A stretch of 64,000 bases of DNA from Ilumatobacter coccineus YM16-304. Lineage in GTDB: Bacteria; Actinomycetota; Acidimicrobiia; Acidimicrobiales; Ilumatobacteraceae. This document shows positions 23,898-32,939 of this stretch, in pieces. Made by a program: the position numbers and the translations under genes. Within the stretch, counting starts at the first letter, position 1. Every line of letters starts with the position of its first letter. The notes beneath the pieces were generated by a model, which was not told where the DNA came from, ran no database searches, and was given only the letters and a program-made list of their open reading frames with translations. The stretch is taken from the NCBI RefSeq assembly GCF_000348785.1, contig NC_020520.1:4526001-4590000 (forward strand), given 5' to 3'.

Positions 23898-24991
23898 GTC
23901 GACGTCTCCTTGGAGAGGGCGGCTCGGACGAGCCGGGGGGTCAGATCGGGGCGCACGGTGTGCGCGCTGGCAATGGTGAGGGCGGCCGCTGCGTGCCCGA
24001 ATCGTGCGGCTTCTTCGGATGTGCCGCTGGCGAGCAGCACGTGACAGAACGCGCCGAGCATCGCATCGCCGGCACCGGTGACGTCTTCGACCTCGGTCGG
24101 CACGGCCGCGATCTCGACCTGGTCGTCGGCGGTGCTGAGCAGCGAGCCCCGCTCCCCCAGCCGGACCCACACGGTCTCGACGCCTCGGTCGTGCAACACG
24201 CGAGCCGCCGAGCGCACCTGACGGTCGGTGCGGGTGGGTGCGTCGGTGAGCGCCGCGAGTTCGTCGCGGTTCGGGGTGATGACGTCGACGCGATGATCGA
24301 TCGCGTTCTTGAGGCCCATCGCCTTCGGCACGCTGACGGGCTCGAACACGGTGCGCACACCGTGCGACAGGTCGAGCGCATAGTCGAGCGTGTCGAGTCC
24401 GAGGTTGCCGTCGACCACCAGCACGCCCGCGTTGGTGATGACGTCGCGTGCGTCGTCGAGTTGTTCGGGGCCGAGCTCGGTGGTCGCCTCCATGTCGGCG
24501 ATGGCGACGATCAGCTCGCCGTCGGCGTCGAGCACGGCGGTGTACGTGCCGGTCGAGCGGTCGGTGCGCACGACGTGTTCGACGCGCACGCCGGATGCGG
24601 CGGTGTGGTCGAGCAGGTTCTCGCCCATCGGGTCACGTCCGACGACGCTGATCAGGTGCACTCGGTCGCCGAGTCGTGCGATGTTCTCGGCGATGTTGCG
24701 GCCGACGCCGCCCGGCGTCATCGACCCGTGCCCCGGGTTGCTCGTCTTCGGCGTGGCCGGTGAGGTGCTGCGCGCTTTGAAGTCGACGTTGGCGCCGCCG
24801 ATCACGACAGCGCTCGGCTGTTCGGCGAGCACGTAGCCCCGCCCGAGGATGACGCCCTTCTTGCCGAGGTTCGACAGGTGCACGTTGACCGACGCGCGGC
24901 TGGTGCCGAGTGCGGCGGCGAGTGCGTCGGTGCCGATCAACGGGTCGCGTCGCAGGAGCTCGACGATCTGTTCTTCCCGTTCGGTGAGCAC
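23894..24991 (-). CDS. psuK: Pseudouridine kinase with N-terminal HTH domain
   Basis: 365 residues. Residues 1-50 are a winged helix-turn-helix (IGTDALAAALGTSRASVNVHLSNL). The remainder is a PfkB-family kinase with GGANVDFKA, GGVGRNIAENIARLG and the anion-hole signature DVTGAGDAMLGAF. Coupled to psuG, it should phosphorylate pseudouridine. The HTH part suggests that it also controls its own operon. It starts with GTG at 24991, with TAGAAT 6 bases before it, so the mRNA is probably leaderless. A palindrome lies inside the promoter. Confidence 0.9.
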   Translation of the reverse strand: MLTEREEQIVELLRRDPLIGTDALAAALGTSRASVNVHLSNLGKKGVILGRGYVLAEQPSAVVIGGANVDFKARSTSPATPKTSNPGHGSMTPGGVGRNIAENIARLGDRVHLISVVGRDPMGENLLDHTAASGVRVEHVVRTDRSTGTYTAVLDADGELIVAIADMEATTELGPEQLDDARDVITNAGVLVVDGNLGLDTLDYALDLSHGVRTVFEPVSVPKAMGLKNAIDHRVDVITPNRDELAALTDAPTRTDRQVRSAARVLHDRGVETVWVRLGERGSLLSTADDQVEIAAVPTEVEDVTGAGDAMLGAFCHVLLASGTSEEAARFGHAAAALTIASAHTVRPDLTPRLVRAALSKETST

Positions 24992-24997
24992 CTTATG

Positions 24998-25027
24998 ATT
25001 CTAAGTCTGCTTTATTGCAATAAGCAA
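24998..25027 (-). promoter_or_regulatory. Leaderless psuK promoter with internal palindrome
   Basis: On the minus strand TTGCTT (25027-25022) and TAGAAT (25003-24998) are separated by 18 bases, and the GTG follows 6 bases later. The perfect palindrome TTATTGCAATAA (25012-25023) occupies the -35/spacer part. It is a likely operator for the HTH domain of PsuK itself. Confidence 0.55.
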
Positions 25028-25122
25028 CGCAAGCGAGGGTTCGCGCACCGTGCGTGTCGAACCTGCATTCGACCGCGACGTACCCTGGCGGTTCGACACC
25101 TCGAGAAGGAGCAGGGATCGAG

Positions 25123-26433
25123 ATGCAGACACAGGCCTACGCCGACAACGTGCTGCGGCAACGGAGTGACCTCCCGGGCATCTACGGCGGCGTCGACTTC
25201 AGCGTCGTGCCCGAACGCCTCGACGCCACGGCCTCGATCGACGACGAGCGGTTCGCGGCGAGCCGCGACGCCGTCGCTCGCGTCTTCGAGCAGCCCGACC
25301 TGATCGAGCGACTGCGCAACGCGACGATGACCGGCGATCGGATCGCCGACGCGTACGCCGCGCTGATCCCCGAGCGCGGGTTCCGCACCCTGGTCGAGAT
25401 GCTCGAACAGGCCTGCGAGCACGGCGTCGAGCACGTCGACGACGCGCCGCCCGAACTCGTCGCCTTCATCGAAGCGATGGAGCACACGCCCGACTGGGTC
25501 GACATGTCGCTCGTCGAGCAGGGCGCCCGCGCCGAGCGCATCCCCATGGCGACCGCCACGCCGCTGGCCATCCGCGGCGCGTTCCTCGCGACGTTTCTCA
25601 ACAAGTACGCCGCGCTCCCGATGACGATGACCGGCACGCTGTCGGACGAGGCCGCAGCGAAGCGCGTGTTCGAGACCGCGAGCTTCTTCACCGCCACCAC
25701 GCTGCCGGGCGCACTCGACCGGTCGGGCAAGGGCTTCGAAGCAGCGGCGAAGGTCCGGCTGATGCACTCGATGGTGCGCTACCACCTCCTCGAATCGGGC
25801 AGGTGGGATGTCGGCACCTACGGCATCCCGATTCCGCAGGCCGATCAGATGCCCGCCGGGTTGATCGGCGTGTTCTTGATGTCGGCGCAACTCCTCCGCA
25901 AGGGTCAGACCGAGTTCACGCCCGAACAGCGGGCCAGCGTCGAACTCTCGCGGTATCGGTGCTTCCTGCTCGGGCTTCCCGAGAACCTGCTCGGTGACAC
26001 GCCACAGGAGATCGTCGACCTGTTGATCGCCCGCCACATCTCGCTGCGCGAGGGCTACGACGACGAGACGTGCGGCGCGCTCGTTCGCGGCACGATGGTC
26101 GCCGAACTCTTCGACACGTCGTCGCTACGCGGGCGAGCGCACGCCTGGCTCGAGAACGGCTTCTCGAAGTTCGTGCTGATCAAGAGTTTCCTCGACGGCG
26201 ACACCGATCGTGCTGCCTCGATCGGCATCACGATGGGGCGCGGCGAGAAGGTGGCCGCTGGTCTCGCCGCGGCGACGATCGCGGCGAAGACGGCGTTCTA
26301 CCGGTTTGGGCTCCGACTGCCGGTCGTGTCGCAGCGCGTCGACGCTCGTCTCAACCGTCGCCTCGCCGCACTGCTCGACACCTACGGCCACGCCGACTTC
26401 GTCACCGACCCCGAGAAGTACGCGCTCGGCTGA
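25123..26433 (+). CDS. DUF2236 (MpaB/latex-clearing-like) protein
   Basis: 436 residues resembling the DUF2236 family, which includes latex clearing protein and MpaB-type oxygenases thought to bind haem through conserved His/Arg residues. Family-like stretches include HTPDWVDMSLVEQGA, MHSMVRYHLLESGRW, YGIPIPQADQ and MSAQLLRKG. No signal peptide is evident. The substrate is unknown; MpaB acts on a prenyl chain and Lcp on rubber. GAAGGAG lies before the ATG at 25123. It is the first gene of a rightward pair with the aldehyde dehydrogenase, which could oxidise an aldehyde made by such an oxygenase. Confidence 0.78.
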   Translation: MQTQAYADNVLRQRSDLPGIYGGVDFSVVPERLDATASIDDERFAASRDAVARVFEQPDLIERLRNATMTGDRIADAYAALIPERGFRTLVEMLEQACEHGVEHVDDAPPELVAFIEAMEHTPDWVDMSLVEQGARAERIPMATATPLAIRGAFLATFLNKYAALPMTMTGTLSDEAAAKRVFETASFFTATTLPGALDRSGKGFEAAAKVRLMHSMVRYHLLESGRWDVGTYGIPIPQADQMPAGLIGVFLMSAQLLRKGQTEFTPEQRASVELSRYRCFLLGLPENLLGDTPQEIVDLLIARHISLREGYDDETCGALVRGTMVAELFDTSSLRGRAHAWLENGFSKFVLIKSFLDGDTDRAASIGITMGRGEKVAAGLAAATIAAKTAFYRFGLRLPVVSQRVDARLNRRLAALLDTYGHADFVTDPEKYALG

Positions 26434-26489
26434 CGGCGCGCGGTCCGCTCGGTACGGGCCGCACGCAGGGCGATTCATAGTGTGAGCCC

Positions 26490-27920
<1,431 letters not shown>

Positions 27921-27933
27921 CCCCGACCGCCCC

Positions 27934-28020
27934 GCTTGTTTCTTTTCGACCTTTCTTTTCGACCCGGTCCAAGGGAAACAACCGCCTGTTTCTTTTCGAC
28001 CTGGTCCGAGGGAAACAAGC
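27934..28020. repeat. Tandem palindromic elements, copy pair A
   Basis: Two units (27934-27981 and 27986-28020) carry GTTTCTTTTCGACC on the left and GGTCC(A/G)AGGGAAAC on the right, so each can fold into a hairpin. The first unit has an internal duplication of TTTCTTTTCGACC. The same element in reverse orientation occurs at 37887-37960. They are intergenic and encode no plausible protein. Confidence 0.8.
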
Positions 28021-28052
28021 CAACGCGCAGCGGGCCGAGGTCGCGCGCACGG

Positions 28053-28067
28053 AAATGACCGTACAAT
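28053..28067 (+). promoter_or_regulatory. AAATGACCGTACAAT promoter element, copy 1
   Basis: The exact 15-mer recurs at 32235-32249. Here TACAAT (28062-28067) is followed by 7 bases and the ATG of the rhodanese lipoprotein, so it serves as the -10 of a leaderless promoter. The AAATGACCG part may be a regulator site. Confidence 0.6.
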
Positions 28068-28074
28068 TGGGCGC

Positions 28075-28548
28075 ATGATGTCGACTCGCTCATTCGTCGC
28101 TGCCACGCTCGTCTCCGTCGTCACGCTCGCCGGTTGCGGCGGGAGCGATTCCGACAGCGCCGACACCTCGGTTGCTGCCGCACAAGAGCAGCCCGCCGCT
28201 GCCGCCGCCGACAGCGCGACGGGGATCACGGTGGTGTCGCCGCAGGATGCGGCCGCCACGATCGCCGATGCTCCCGACGATCTCGTGATCCTCGACGTGC
28301 GAACGCAAGAGGAATTCGACGAGGCCCACATCGAGGGCGCCGTGCTGCTCGACTTCTACCGCGACGACTTCGCCGAGGAGTTGGCGACGTTCGATCCCGA
28401 TGTCCCCTACGTCCTGTACTGCCGCTCGGGCAACCGGAGCAGCCAGGCTCGGGCGATCATGGCCGACCTCGGGTTCACCTCGGTCGACGATGTCGACGGT
28501 GGCATCGTGAGCTGGATCGACGCCGGTCTCCCGGTCGTCGCCGGCTGA
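28075..28548 (+). CDS. Rhodanese-domain lipoprotein
   Basis: 157 residues. The signal peptide ends in lipobox LAGC (Cys21), followed by a Ser/Ala/Gln-rich linker and a single rhodanese domain. The active-site loop is CRSGNRSS, complete with the persulfide-forming Cys. It should sit on the outer face of the membrane and move sulfane sulfur or act as a thiol protein. Its stop is 4 bases from the convergent stop of the persulfide-dioxygenase-like gene. It shares its promoter element with the far end of that operon. ATG at 28075 or 28078. Confidence 0.87.
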   Translation: MMSTRSFVAATLVSVVTLAGCGGSDSDSADTSVAAAQEQPAAAAADSATGITVVSPQDAAATIADAPDDLVILDVRTQEEFDEAHIEGAVLLDFYRDDFAEELATFDPDVPYVLYCRSGNRSSQARAIMADLGFTSVDDVDGGIVSWIDAGLPVVAG

Positions 28549-28552
28549 CCCC

Positions 28553-29935
28553 TCAGCTCGCCGTTGCCTGGGCCTCGACCCAGGCGCCGTACCCACCGAG
28601 GATGTCGGACACGTCGTCGAACCCCGCTTGGCGCAACACGCTCGCGGCGACCGACGACCGGTATCCACCGGCGCAGTACACGACGGTCGGCGCGGCGGCA
28701 TCGAGCTCGCCGAGCCGCGACGGAAGCTGACCGACCGGGATGGTGACGGCGTCGCCGATCGTGCCGTGTTCGACCTCGCCCGGATTGCGGATGTCGACGA
28801 CCTGGAGCCGTTCGATCTCGGCTGAGCGCTGGTCGAACTCGCGGGCGGTGAGGCGCGATGCCTGACGAACCCGAGCGGGATGGTCGGCCATGACGGCGAG
28901 CGGTGCCCGCAAGAACCCGACCACCCGGTCGAATCCGATGCGTGCGAGGCGGTTCTTGGCCTCGCGCTCGAATCCGGGGTCGACGACGAGGACGATGTCG
29001 ACGTCGCTGTGGATGACCGATCCGGCGAACTCCGCGTAGCGGCCGTTGAGGCCGACGTTGATCGATCCGGCGAGATGGCCGTGGGCGAACTCTTCGGGGT
29101 CACGACCATCGATGATCATCGCGCCACCCTCCACGAGCCGATCGAAGCCGTCGAGGTCGAGCGCATCGGGGTCGGCCGTCTCGTCGAGCAGTTCGCGGTC
29201 CTGGCGGTTGAGGATCGCGTCGAACACGAAGTAGCCGGGTGCCGGAGGCTGCCCTTCGGTGACCAGGTCGAAGAAGGTCTGCTCGTCTTCGGCGAGCAGC
29301 GCATAGTTGCTGCGACGCTGCTCCCCGATCGTCGACGACGTCTCGGTCGAGAGGTTCTTGCCGCACGCGCTCCCGGCACCGTGCGCCGGGAAGACACGGG
29401 TGGTGTCGGGCAGGGTGAGCAGCTTCGTGTGCAGGCTCGCATAGAGCTGCTTGGCGAGTTCTTCGCGGGTGAAGCCGATCGACGACAGCAGGTCGGGGCG
29501 ACCGACGTCGCCGATGAAGAGCGTGTCGCCCGTGAGCACGCCGTACGGCTCGGCGTCGCCGGCGTGTTCCCACACCACGATGCTGATCGATTCGGGCGTG
29601 TGTCCGGGCGTGTGGCGGATCTCGAGCACGACGTCGCCGAGTTCGATGCGTTCGCCGTCGGCCAGCTTGCGCGACTCGAACTCGGTCGCGGCGATGCTCG
29701 AGTAGGCGATCGTTGCACCGGTGGCGGCGGCGAGTTCGAGGTGACCGGAGAGGAAGTCGGCGTGGAAGTGGGTCTCGATGATCAGTTCGATCGTGAGACC
29801 GGCGGCTTCGGCATCGCGGACGTACTCGTCGATGTCGCGTCGCGGGTCGACGACGACGGCGCGCCCGGAGGTCTCGTCGCCGATGAGGTACGACGCCTGT
29901 GACAGGCAGTCGAGGTAGTACTGAGTGAACTTCAT
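28553..29935 (-). CDS. Metallo-beta-lactamase-fold protein fused to two rhodanese domains
   Basis: 460 residues. Residues 1-240 are a metallo-hydrolase of the ETHE1/persulfide dioxygenase type (THFHADFLSGH with His56/His58/Asp60, then HTPGHTPES and FPAHGAGSACG). Two rhodanese modules follow. The first lacks the catalytic Cys (LVVDPGFE at the loop position); the second has an intact YCAGGYRSS. The enzyme class oxidises glutathione or low-molecular-weight persulfides to sulfite, and the active rhodanese can transfer sulfur onward. It is coupled to the upstream rhodanese gene through ATGA overlap. A longer frame at 30049 is a shadow. Confidence 0.9.
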   Translation of the reverse strand: MKFTQYYLDCLSQASYLIGDETSGRAVVVDPRRDIDEYVRDAEAAGLTIELIIETHFHADFLSGHLELAAATGATIAYSSIAATEFESRKLADGERIELGDVVLEIRHTPGHTPESISIVVWEHAGDAEPYGVLTGDTLFIGDVGRPDLLSSIGFTREELAKQLYASLHTKLLTLPDTTRVFPAHGAGSACGKNLSTETSSTIGEQRRSNYALLAEDEQTFFDLVTEGQPPAPGYFVFDAILNRQDRELLDETADPDALDLDGFDRLVEGGAMIIDGRDPEEFAHGHLAGSINVGLNGRYAEFAGSVIHSDVDIVLVVDPGFEREAKNRLARIGFDRVVGFLRAPLAVMADHPARVRQASRLTAREFDQRSAEIERLQVVDIRNPGEVEHGTIGDAVTIPVGQLPSRLGELDAAAPTVVYCAGGYRSSVAASVLRQAGFDDVSDILGGYGAWVEAQATAS

Positions 29936-30234
29936 GACGTCACCTTTCCGTTGTAGGCGAGCATGCCGCCTGAGAGATTGATCACTGTGGAGAAGCCGCT
30001 GTCGGTCAGGAACCGTGCGGCTCGTTCGCTGCGTTGACCGCTCCGGCACAGCAGCACCGTGCGACGAGCGGGGTCGAGTTCGTCGAGTCGATCGGCGAGT
30101 TCGGAGAGCGGGATGTTGACCGCCCCGTCGATGCTGCCGCCGGCGTATTCGTCCGGTTCGCGGACATCGACGAACTGTGTGTCGGCGTCGACGACGGTGG
30201 CGTGGTCGACGACCGGATGGTTGCGATGCGTCAT
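29932..30234 (-). CDS. Single-domain rhodanese
   Basis: 100 residues, a stand-alone GlpE/PspE-like rhodanese without signal peptide. VDVREPDEYAGG starts the domain, and the active loop is CRSGQRSE with the persulfide Cys. ATGA overlaps at both ends place it firmly in the operon between the rhodanese-DUF2892 gene and the persulfide-dioxygenase-like gene. A cytoplasmic sulfur relay between those two proteins is the simplest reading. Confidence 0.9.
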   Translation of the reverse strand: MTHRNHPVVDHATVVDADTQFVDVREPDEYAGGSIDGAVNIPLSELADRLDELDPARRTVLLCRSGQRSERAARFLTDSGFSTVINLSGGMLAYNGKVTS

Positions 30235-30866
30235 GACGCCTCCCCGTTCCTCATCTCGTCGAGGACGGCGCCGACGTCGCAGCCACGCCCCTTGTTGTAG
30301 GGCAGGCGAGCGAGCGCGTTGCCCATGGCGCAGGTGTTGCTGACGGCCGAGAACGTGAGTCCGGCGGCGACGCCACCGGCGAGCCACTTTGCTTTGGGCA
30401 CGAAGATCGAGGTGAGGATCCCGACGAGGGAGATCGTGCCGGCGACGAGGCGGACCTGACGGTCCATCGCCCAGGTCTCGCTCGTGCCGCGGACCACGTC
30501 GCCGCCGGATGCGATCCAGGCGTCGAGGCCACCTTCGAGGAGGTGGAGGCGTTGCTTGCCGGCTCCGGTGAGCTTGGTGTGGGCCTGGTCGGCTCGCGCT
30601 CCGGACTTGCACACGAGCACGACGGGGTGCTCGAGGTCGGCGAGGTCGCGAGCGTGTTCCGACAGCGTGTCGAGCGGGACGTTGTACGAACCGGGCACGT
30701 GCACGGAGTCGAACTCGCCGCCGGTACGCACGTCGAGGATGCGCACGAGCGGGTCGGCGGCGACCAGGTCGCGCAGGGTCTGCGCATCGATCACATCGGT
30801 GCCGGGCAACCCGGCTGACGTGGTGGAGGTCGATTGCGTGGTGGTTGGTGTTGCGGTGTTGGTCAT
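30231..30866 (-). CDS. Rhodanese domain fused to DUF2892 membrane domain
   Basis: 211 residues. A Thr/Ser-rich N-terminus is followed by a rhodanese domain (LDVRTGGEFDSVH, active loop CKSGARAD) and then a DUF2892-type C-terminus with two hydrophobic segments (VRLVAGTISLVGI and the GGVAAGLTFSAVSNTCAMG part). This combination is common in sulfur-oxidation and persulfide operons. It should hold rhodanese activity at the inner face of the membrane, next to the TauE-type exporter encoded 58 bases upstream. Confidence 0.88.
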   Translation of the reverse strand: MTNTATPTTTQSTSTTSAGLPGTDVIDAQTLRDLVAADPLVRILDVRTGGEFDSVHVPGSYNVPLDTLSEHARDLADLEHPVVLVCKSGARADQAHTKLTGAGKQRLHLLEGGLDAWIASGGDVVRGTSETWAMDRQVRLVAGTISLVGILTSIFVPKAKWLAGGVAAGLTFSAVSNTCAMGNALARLPYNKGRGCDVGAVLDEMRNGEAS

Positions 30867-30924
30867 GTGTTTCTCGCTGTGTGAGGGGGTTGGTAAGTCG
30901 AAGGGATGGTCGGGTCGGTGAGTG

Positions 30925-31788
30925 TCAGGCGGTGAGGAGGGTGGAGGCGGCGGTGTAGATGGCCACGGCGCCGAGCATCAGGGCGAAGCTGCGGGTGAGG
31001 CGGCCGGCGTCGATGTCTTTGGCGATGCGAGTGCCGACGACGACGCCGACGGTGACGGTGGCGAGGAAGGGGGCGACGACCGCCCAGTCGAAGCCGATGT
31101 CGCCCGAGCGCATGGTGAGCGCGATGGCGGCGTTGATGGCGATGACGACGAGCGAGGTGCCGATGGCTTCCTTGGCGGGGAAGGCGAGGAGGAGCGTGAG
31201 CGCCGGGACGACGGCGAAGCCGCCGCCGACACCGAACAGCCCGGTGAGGACGCCGACGAGCGTGGCGGCGCCGGCGAGCTTGGCGAGTGCGGCCGGCGAC
31301 AGGTCGAGCTTCGGTGTGGTGGCGACGCGTTCCTTGATCGCCACTCCGCTGGCGGGGTCGGGTCGGTCGTCGGCGTCGGGGTGCGGAGTGCTGTTCGCCG
31401 GCGCGGGATCGGGGTCGGAGGCCGAGGGCTGCGCGCTGCGGTACATGCGGATCGCGACGAACACGATCAACGCCGAGAAGGCGAGCAGCAGCACGTTCTC
31501 GTCGAGCGAGCGGTTGACGAGCAGACCGAGTCGCGACCCGGCGATTCCGGCGACGCCGAACGCGACTCCGGCTCCGAGCCGGACGTTGCCGTTGCGGAAG
31601 TGACTGATCACGCCGATGCCGGAGTCGACGCCGACCACCAGGAGTGAGGCGGTCGTCGCGTCCTGGGCCTGCAAGCCCGCCACGAACACGAGGATCGGCA
31701 CGGCGAGCGTCGAGCCGCCGCCGCCGAGCGCGCCGAGCGACAAGCCGACGACGAGTCCGAGCGCGATGGCGATGATCTCTCCGGTCAC
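30925..31788 (-). CDS. TauE/SafE-family sulfite/sulfur-compound exporter
   Basis: 287 residues with about eight hydrophobic segments and the duplicated TSUP layout; LGALGGGGSTLAVPILVF near the N-terminus and LTGLFGVGGGFAVVPAL in the middle are the family's repeated Gly-rich motifs. A cytoplasmic Pro/Asp/Ala-rich loop separates the halves. In this operon, export of the sulfite produced by the persulfide-dioxygenase-like enzyme is a sensible role. The ATG overlaps the stop of the lipoprotein gene upstream (ATGA). Confidence 0.88.
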   Translation of the reverse strand: MTGEIIAIALGLVVGLSLGALGGGGSTLAVPILVFVAGLQAQDATTASLLVVGVDSGIGVISHFRNGNVRLGAGVAFGVAGIAGSRLGLLVNRSLDENVLLLAFSALIVFVAIRMYRSAQPSASDPDPAPANSTPHPDADDRPDPASGVAIKERVATTPKLDLSPAALAKLAGAATLVGVLTGLFGVGGGFAVVPALTLLLAFPAKEAIGTSLVVIAINAAIALTMRSGDIGFDWAVVAPFLATVTVGVVVGTRIAKDIDAGRLTRSFALMLGAVAIYTAASTLLTA

Positions 31789-32225
31789 GTCTCGCCGCCC
31801 GTCTCGAGCGCTGCGTCGAAGGTGAACTCGTCTTGGATGTCGAGTTCGAGGGTGATGGTGGCGGTGTCGGTGCCGTTGGGCGCCTCGTCGAGCACGAGGT
31901 GCGTGCCGGCCAGCTCGAGTTCGAGCGTGTCGCCCGGTTCGATCACGACCGAGTTCATCGAGCCGGTCTCCGACTCGAATGACGCTCCGCCGACCGTGCT
32001 GGTCGCACCGACGACTTCGATGGTGCGGTCGGTGACGTTCGACAGGGTGCCGATCACGGCGAGCGATCCGTCGGCGGCGCCGACGAGCGCAGGTCCCGAC
32101 ATGGTCAGCGGAGCGCCCGCGACGACGATCTCGGTGGTCGGCGAGGCATCATCGTCCGAGGCACAGGAGGCGCCGAACGTTGCGGCGACGAGTGTGGCGA
32201 CGAGAATCTGGTTCGAGAAACGCAT
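31785..32225 (-). CDS. PCuAC-like lipoprotein lacking clear copper ligands
   Basis: 146 residues, starting with a lipoprotein signal (GASC, Cys21). The mature part resembles the copper chaperone PCuAC fold (VIGTLSNVTDRTIEVVGATS, MNSVVIEPGDTLELELAGTHLVL, then an alternating beta tail). The usual His/Met copper set seems incomplete: the C-terminal HxM appears as HLVL. A role in copper delivery is therefore uncertain. It is the first gene of the leftward operon and divergent from the DsbB-like gene. A longer frame starting at 32414 would overlap the divergent promoter and is not credible. Confidence 0.65.
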   Translation of the reverse strand: MRFSNQILVATLVAATFGASCASDDDASPTTEIVVAGAPLTMSGPALVGAADGSLAVIGTLSNVTDRTIEVVGATSTVGGASFESETGSMNSVVIEPGDTLELELAGTHLVLDEAPNGTDTATITLELDIQDEFTFDAALETGGET

Positions 32226-32234
32226 ACTGATCAC

Positions 32235-32256
32235 AAATGACCGTACAATATGTACG
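32235..32256. promoter_or_regulatory. AAATGACCGTACAAT element, copy 2, in a divergent promoter
   Basis: The 15-mer (32235-32249) matches copy 1 exactly. TACAAT on the plus strand (32244-32249) and TATTGT on the minus strand (32250-32245) overlap as -10 candidates for the DsbB-like and lipoprotein genes. GTACA-ATA-TGTAC (32243-32255) is an inverted repeat across the same spot. Confidence 0.55.
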
Positions 32257-32318
32257 TACAAATAGCAACCTCGGCCGTCGCGGCGGTCGGCCCCTCTCTC
32301 TTCGAATGGACGCAACCC

Positions 32319-32840
32319 ATGGACCCACGTGACGTCAGCAACCTGTTCGCCATCGCACTGGTGGTCGGACTCGCCGGCGTGATCGGCGCCATGACCTTCG
32401 CTCGCGGCCGCCACGAACTCGGCCGGATCGCCCCGGTCCTGGTGGCCGTGGCGGCCAGCGGGGCGACCCTCGGAAGCCTCTACTTCTCGGAGGTGGCCGA
32501 CTACCTCCCGTGCAAGTACTGCTGGTACCAGCGCATCGCGATGTATCCGATCGCTGCCATCACGGTGGCGGCGCTGATCTTCCGCGACCGAGCGGCGCTG
32601 CGGTACTCACTCGTGCTGAGCTCGATCGGCGCGGCGATCTCGATCTATCACATCCAGCTCCAGCTGTTCCCCGACCAGGGCTCGAACTCGTGCGCCATCA
32701 CCAACCCGTGCACCGCGAAGTGGGTCGAAGCGTTCGGGTTCGTCACGATCCCGCAGATGGCCGGCGCGACGTTCGCCGTCATCATCATCTCCAGCATCGT
32801 CGGACTGCGCTGGACGCCCGATGCGGCATCGGCGGAATGA
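32319..32840 (+). CDS. Disulfide bond formation protein, DsbB/BdbC-like
   Basis: 173 residues with four membrane segments. The first redox pair is CKYC (in LPCKYCWYQRIAMYP) and the second is CAITNPC in the following outer loop, the order expected of DsbB/BdbC. It re-oxidises an extracytoplasmic thiol oxidase and passes electrons to quinone. I chose the ATG at 32319 because the -10 candidate ends at 32249; an ATG at 32250 is in frame but would start inside the promoter. Placement beside a persulfide operon suggests a shared thiol-stress response. Confidence 0.85.
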   Translation: MDPRDVSNLFAIALVVGLAGVIGAMTFARGRHELGRIAPVLVAVAASGATLGSLYFSEVADYLPCKYCWYQRIAMYPIAAITVAALIFRDRAALRYSLVLSSIGAAISIYHIQLQLFPDQGSNSCAITNPCTAKWVEAFGFVTIPQMAGATFAVIIISSIVGLRWTPDAASAE

Positions 32841-32851
32841 CGTCATAGAGT
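32837..32851 (+). promoter_or_regulatory. Palindrome and -10 upstream of the GntR gene
   Basis: ATGACGTCAT (32837-32846) is a perfect 10-base palindrome that overlaps the first base of TAGAGT (32846-32851), a good -10. It covers the stop codon of the DsbB-like gene. Autoregulation by the GntR protein encoded downstream is plausible. Confidence 0.4.
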
Positions 32852-32939
32852 CTGTTTGTCCGTACCAAAGCCGTTCGCCCGGTCGCACCCAGTCGGCTCG
32901 CCCGATCCGGTGGCCGGCGCTCGGCCGACAAGGAGCCCC

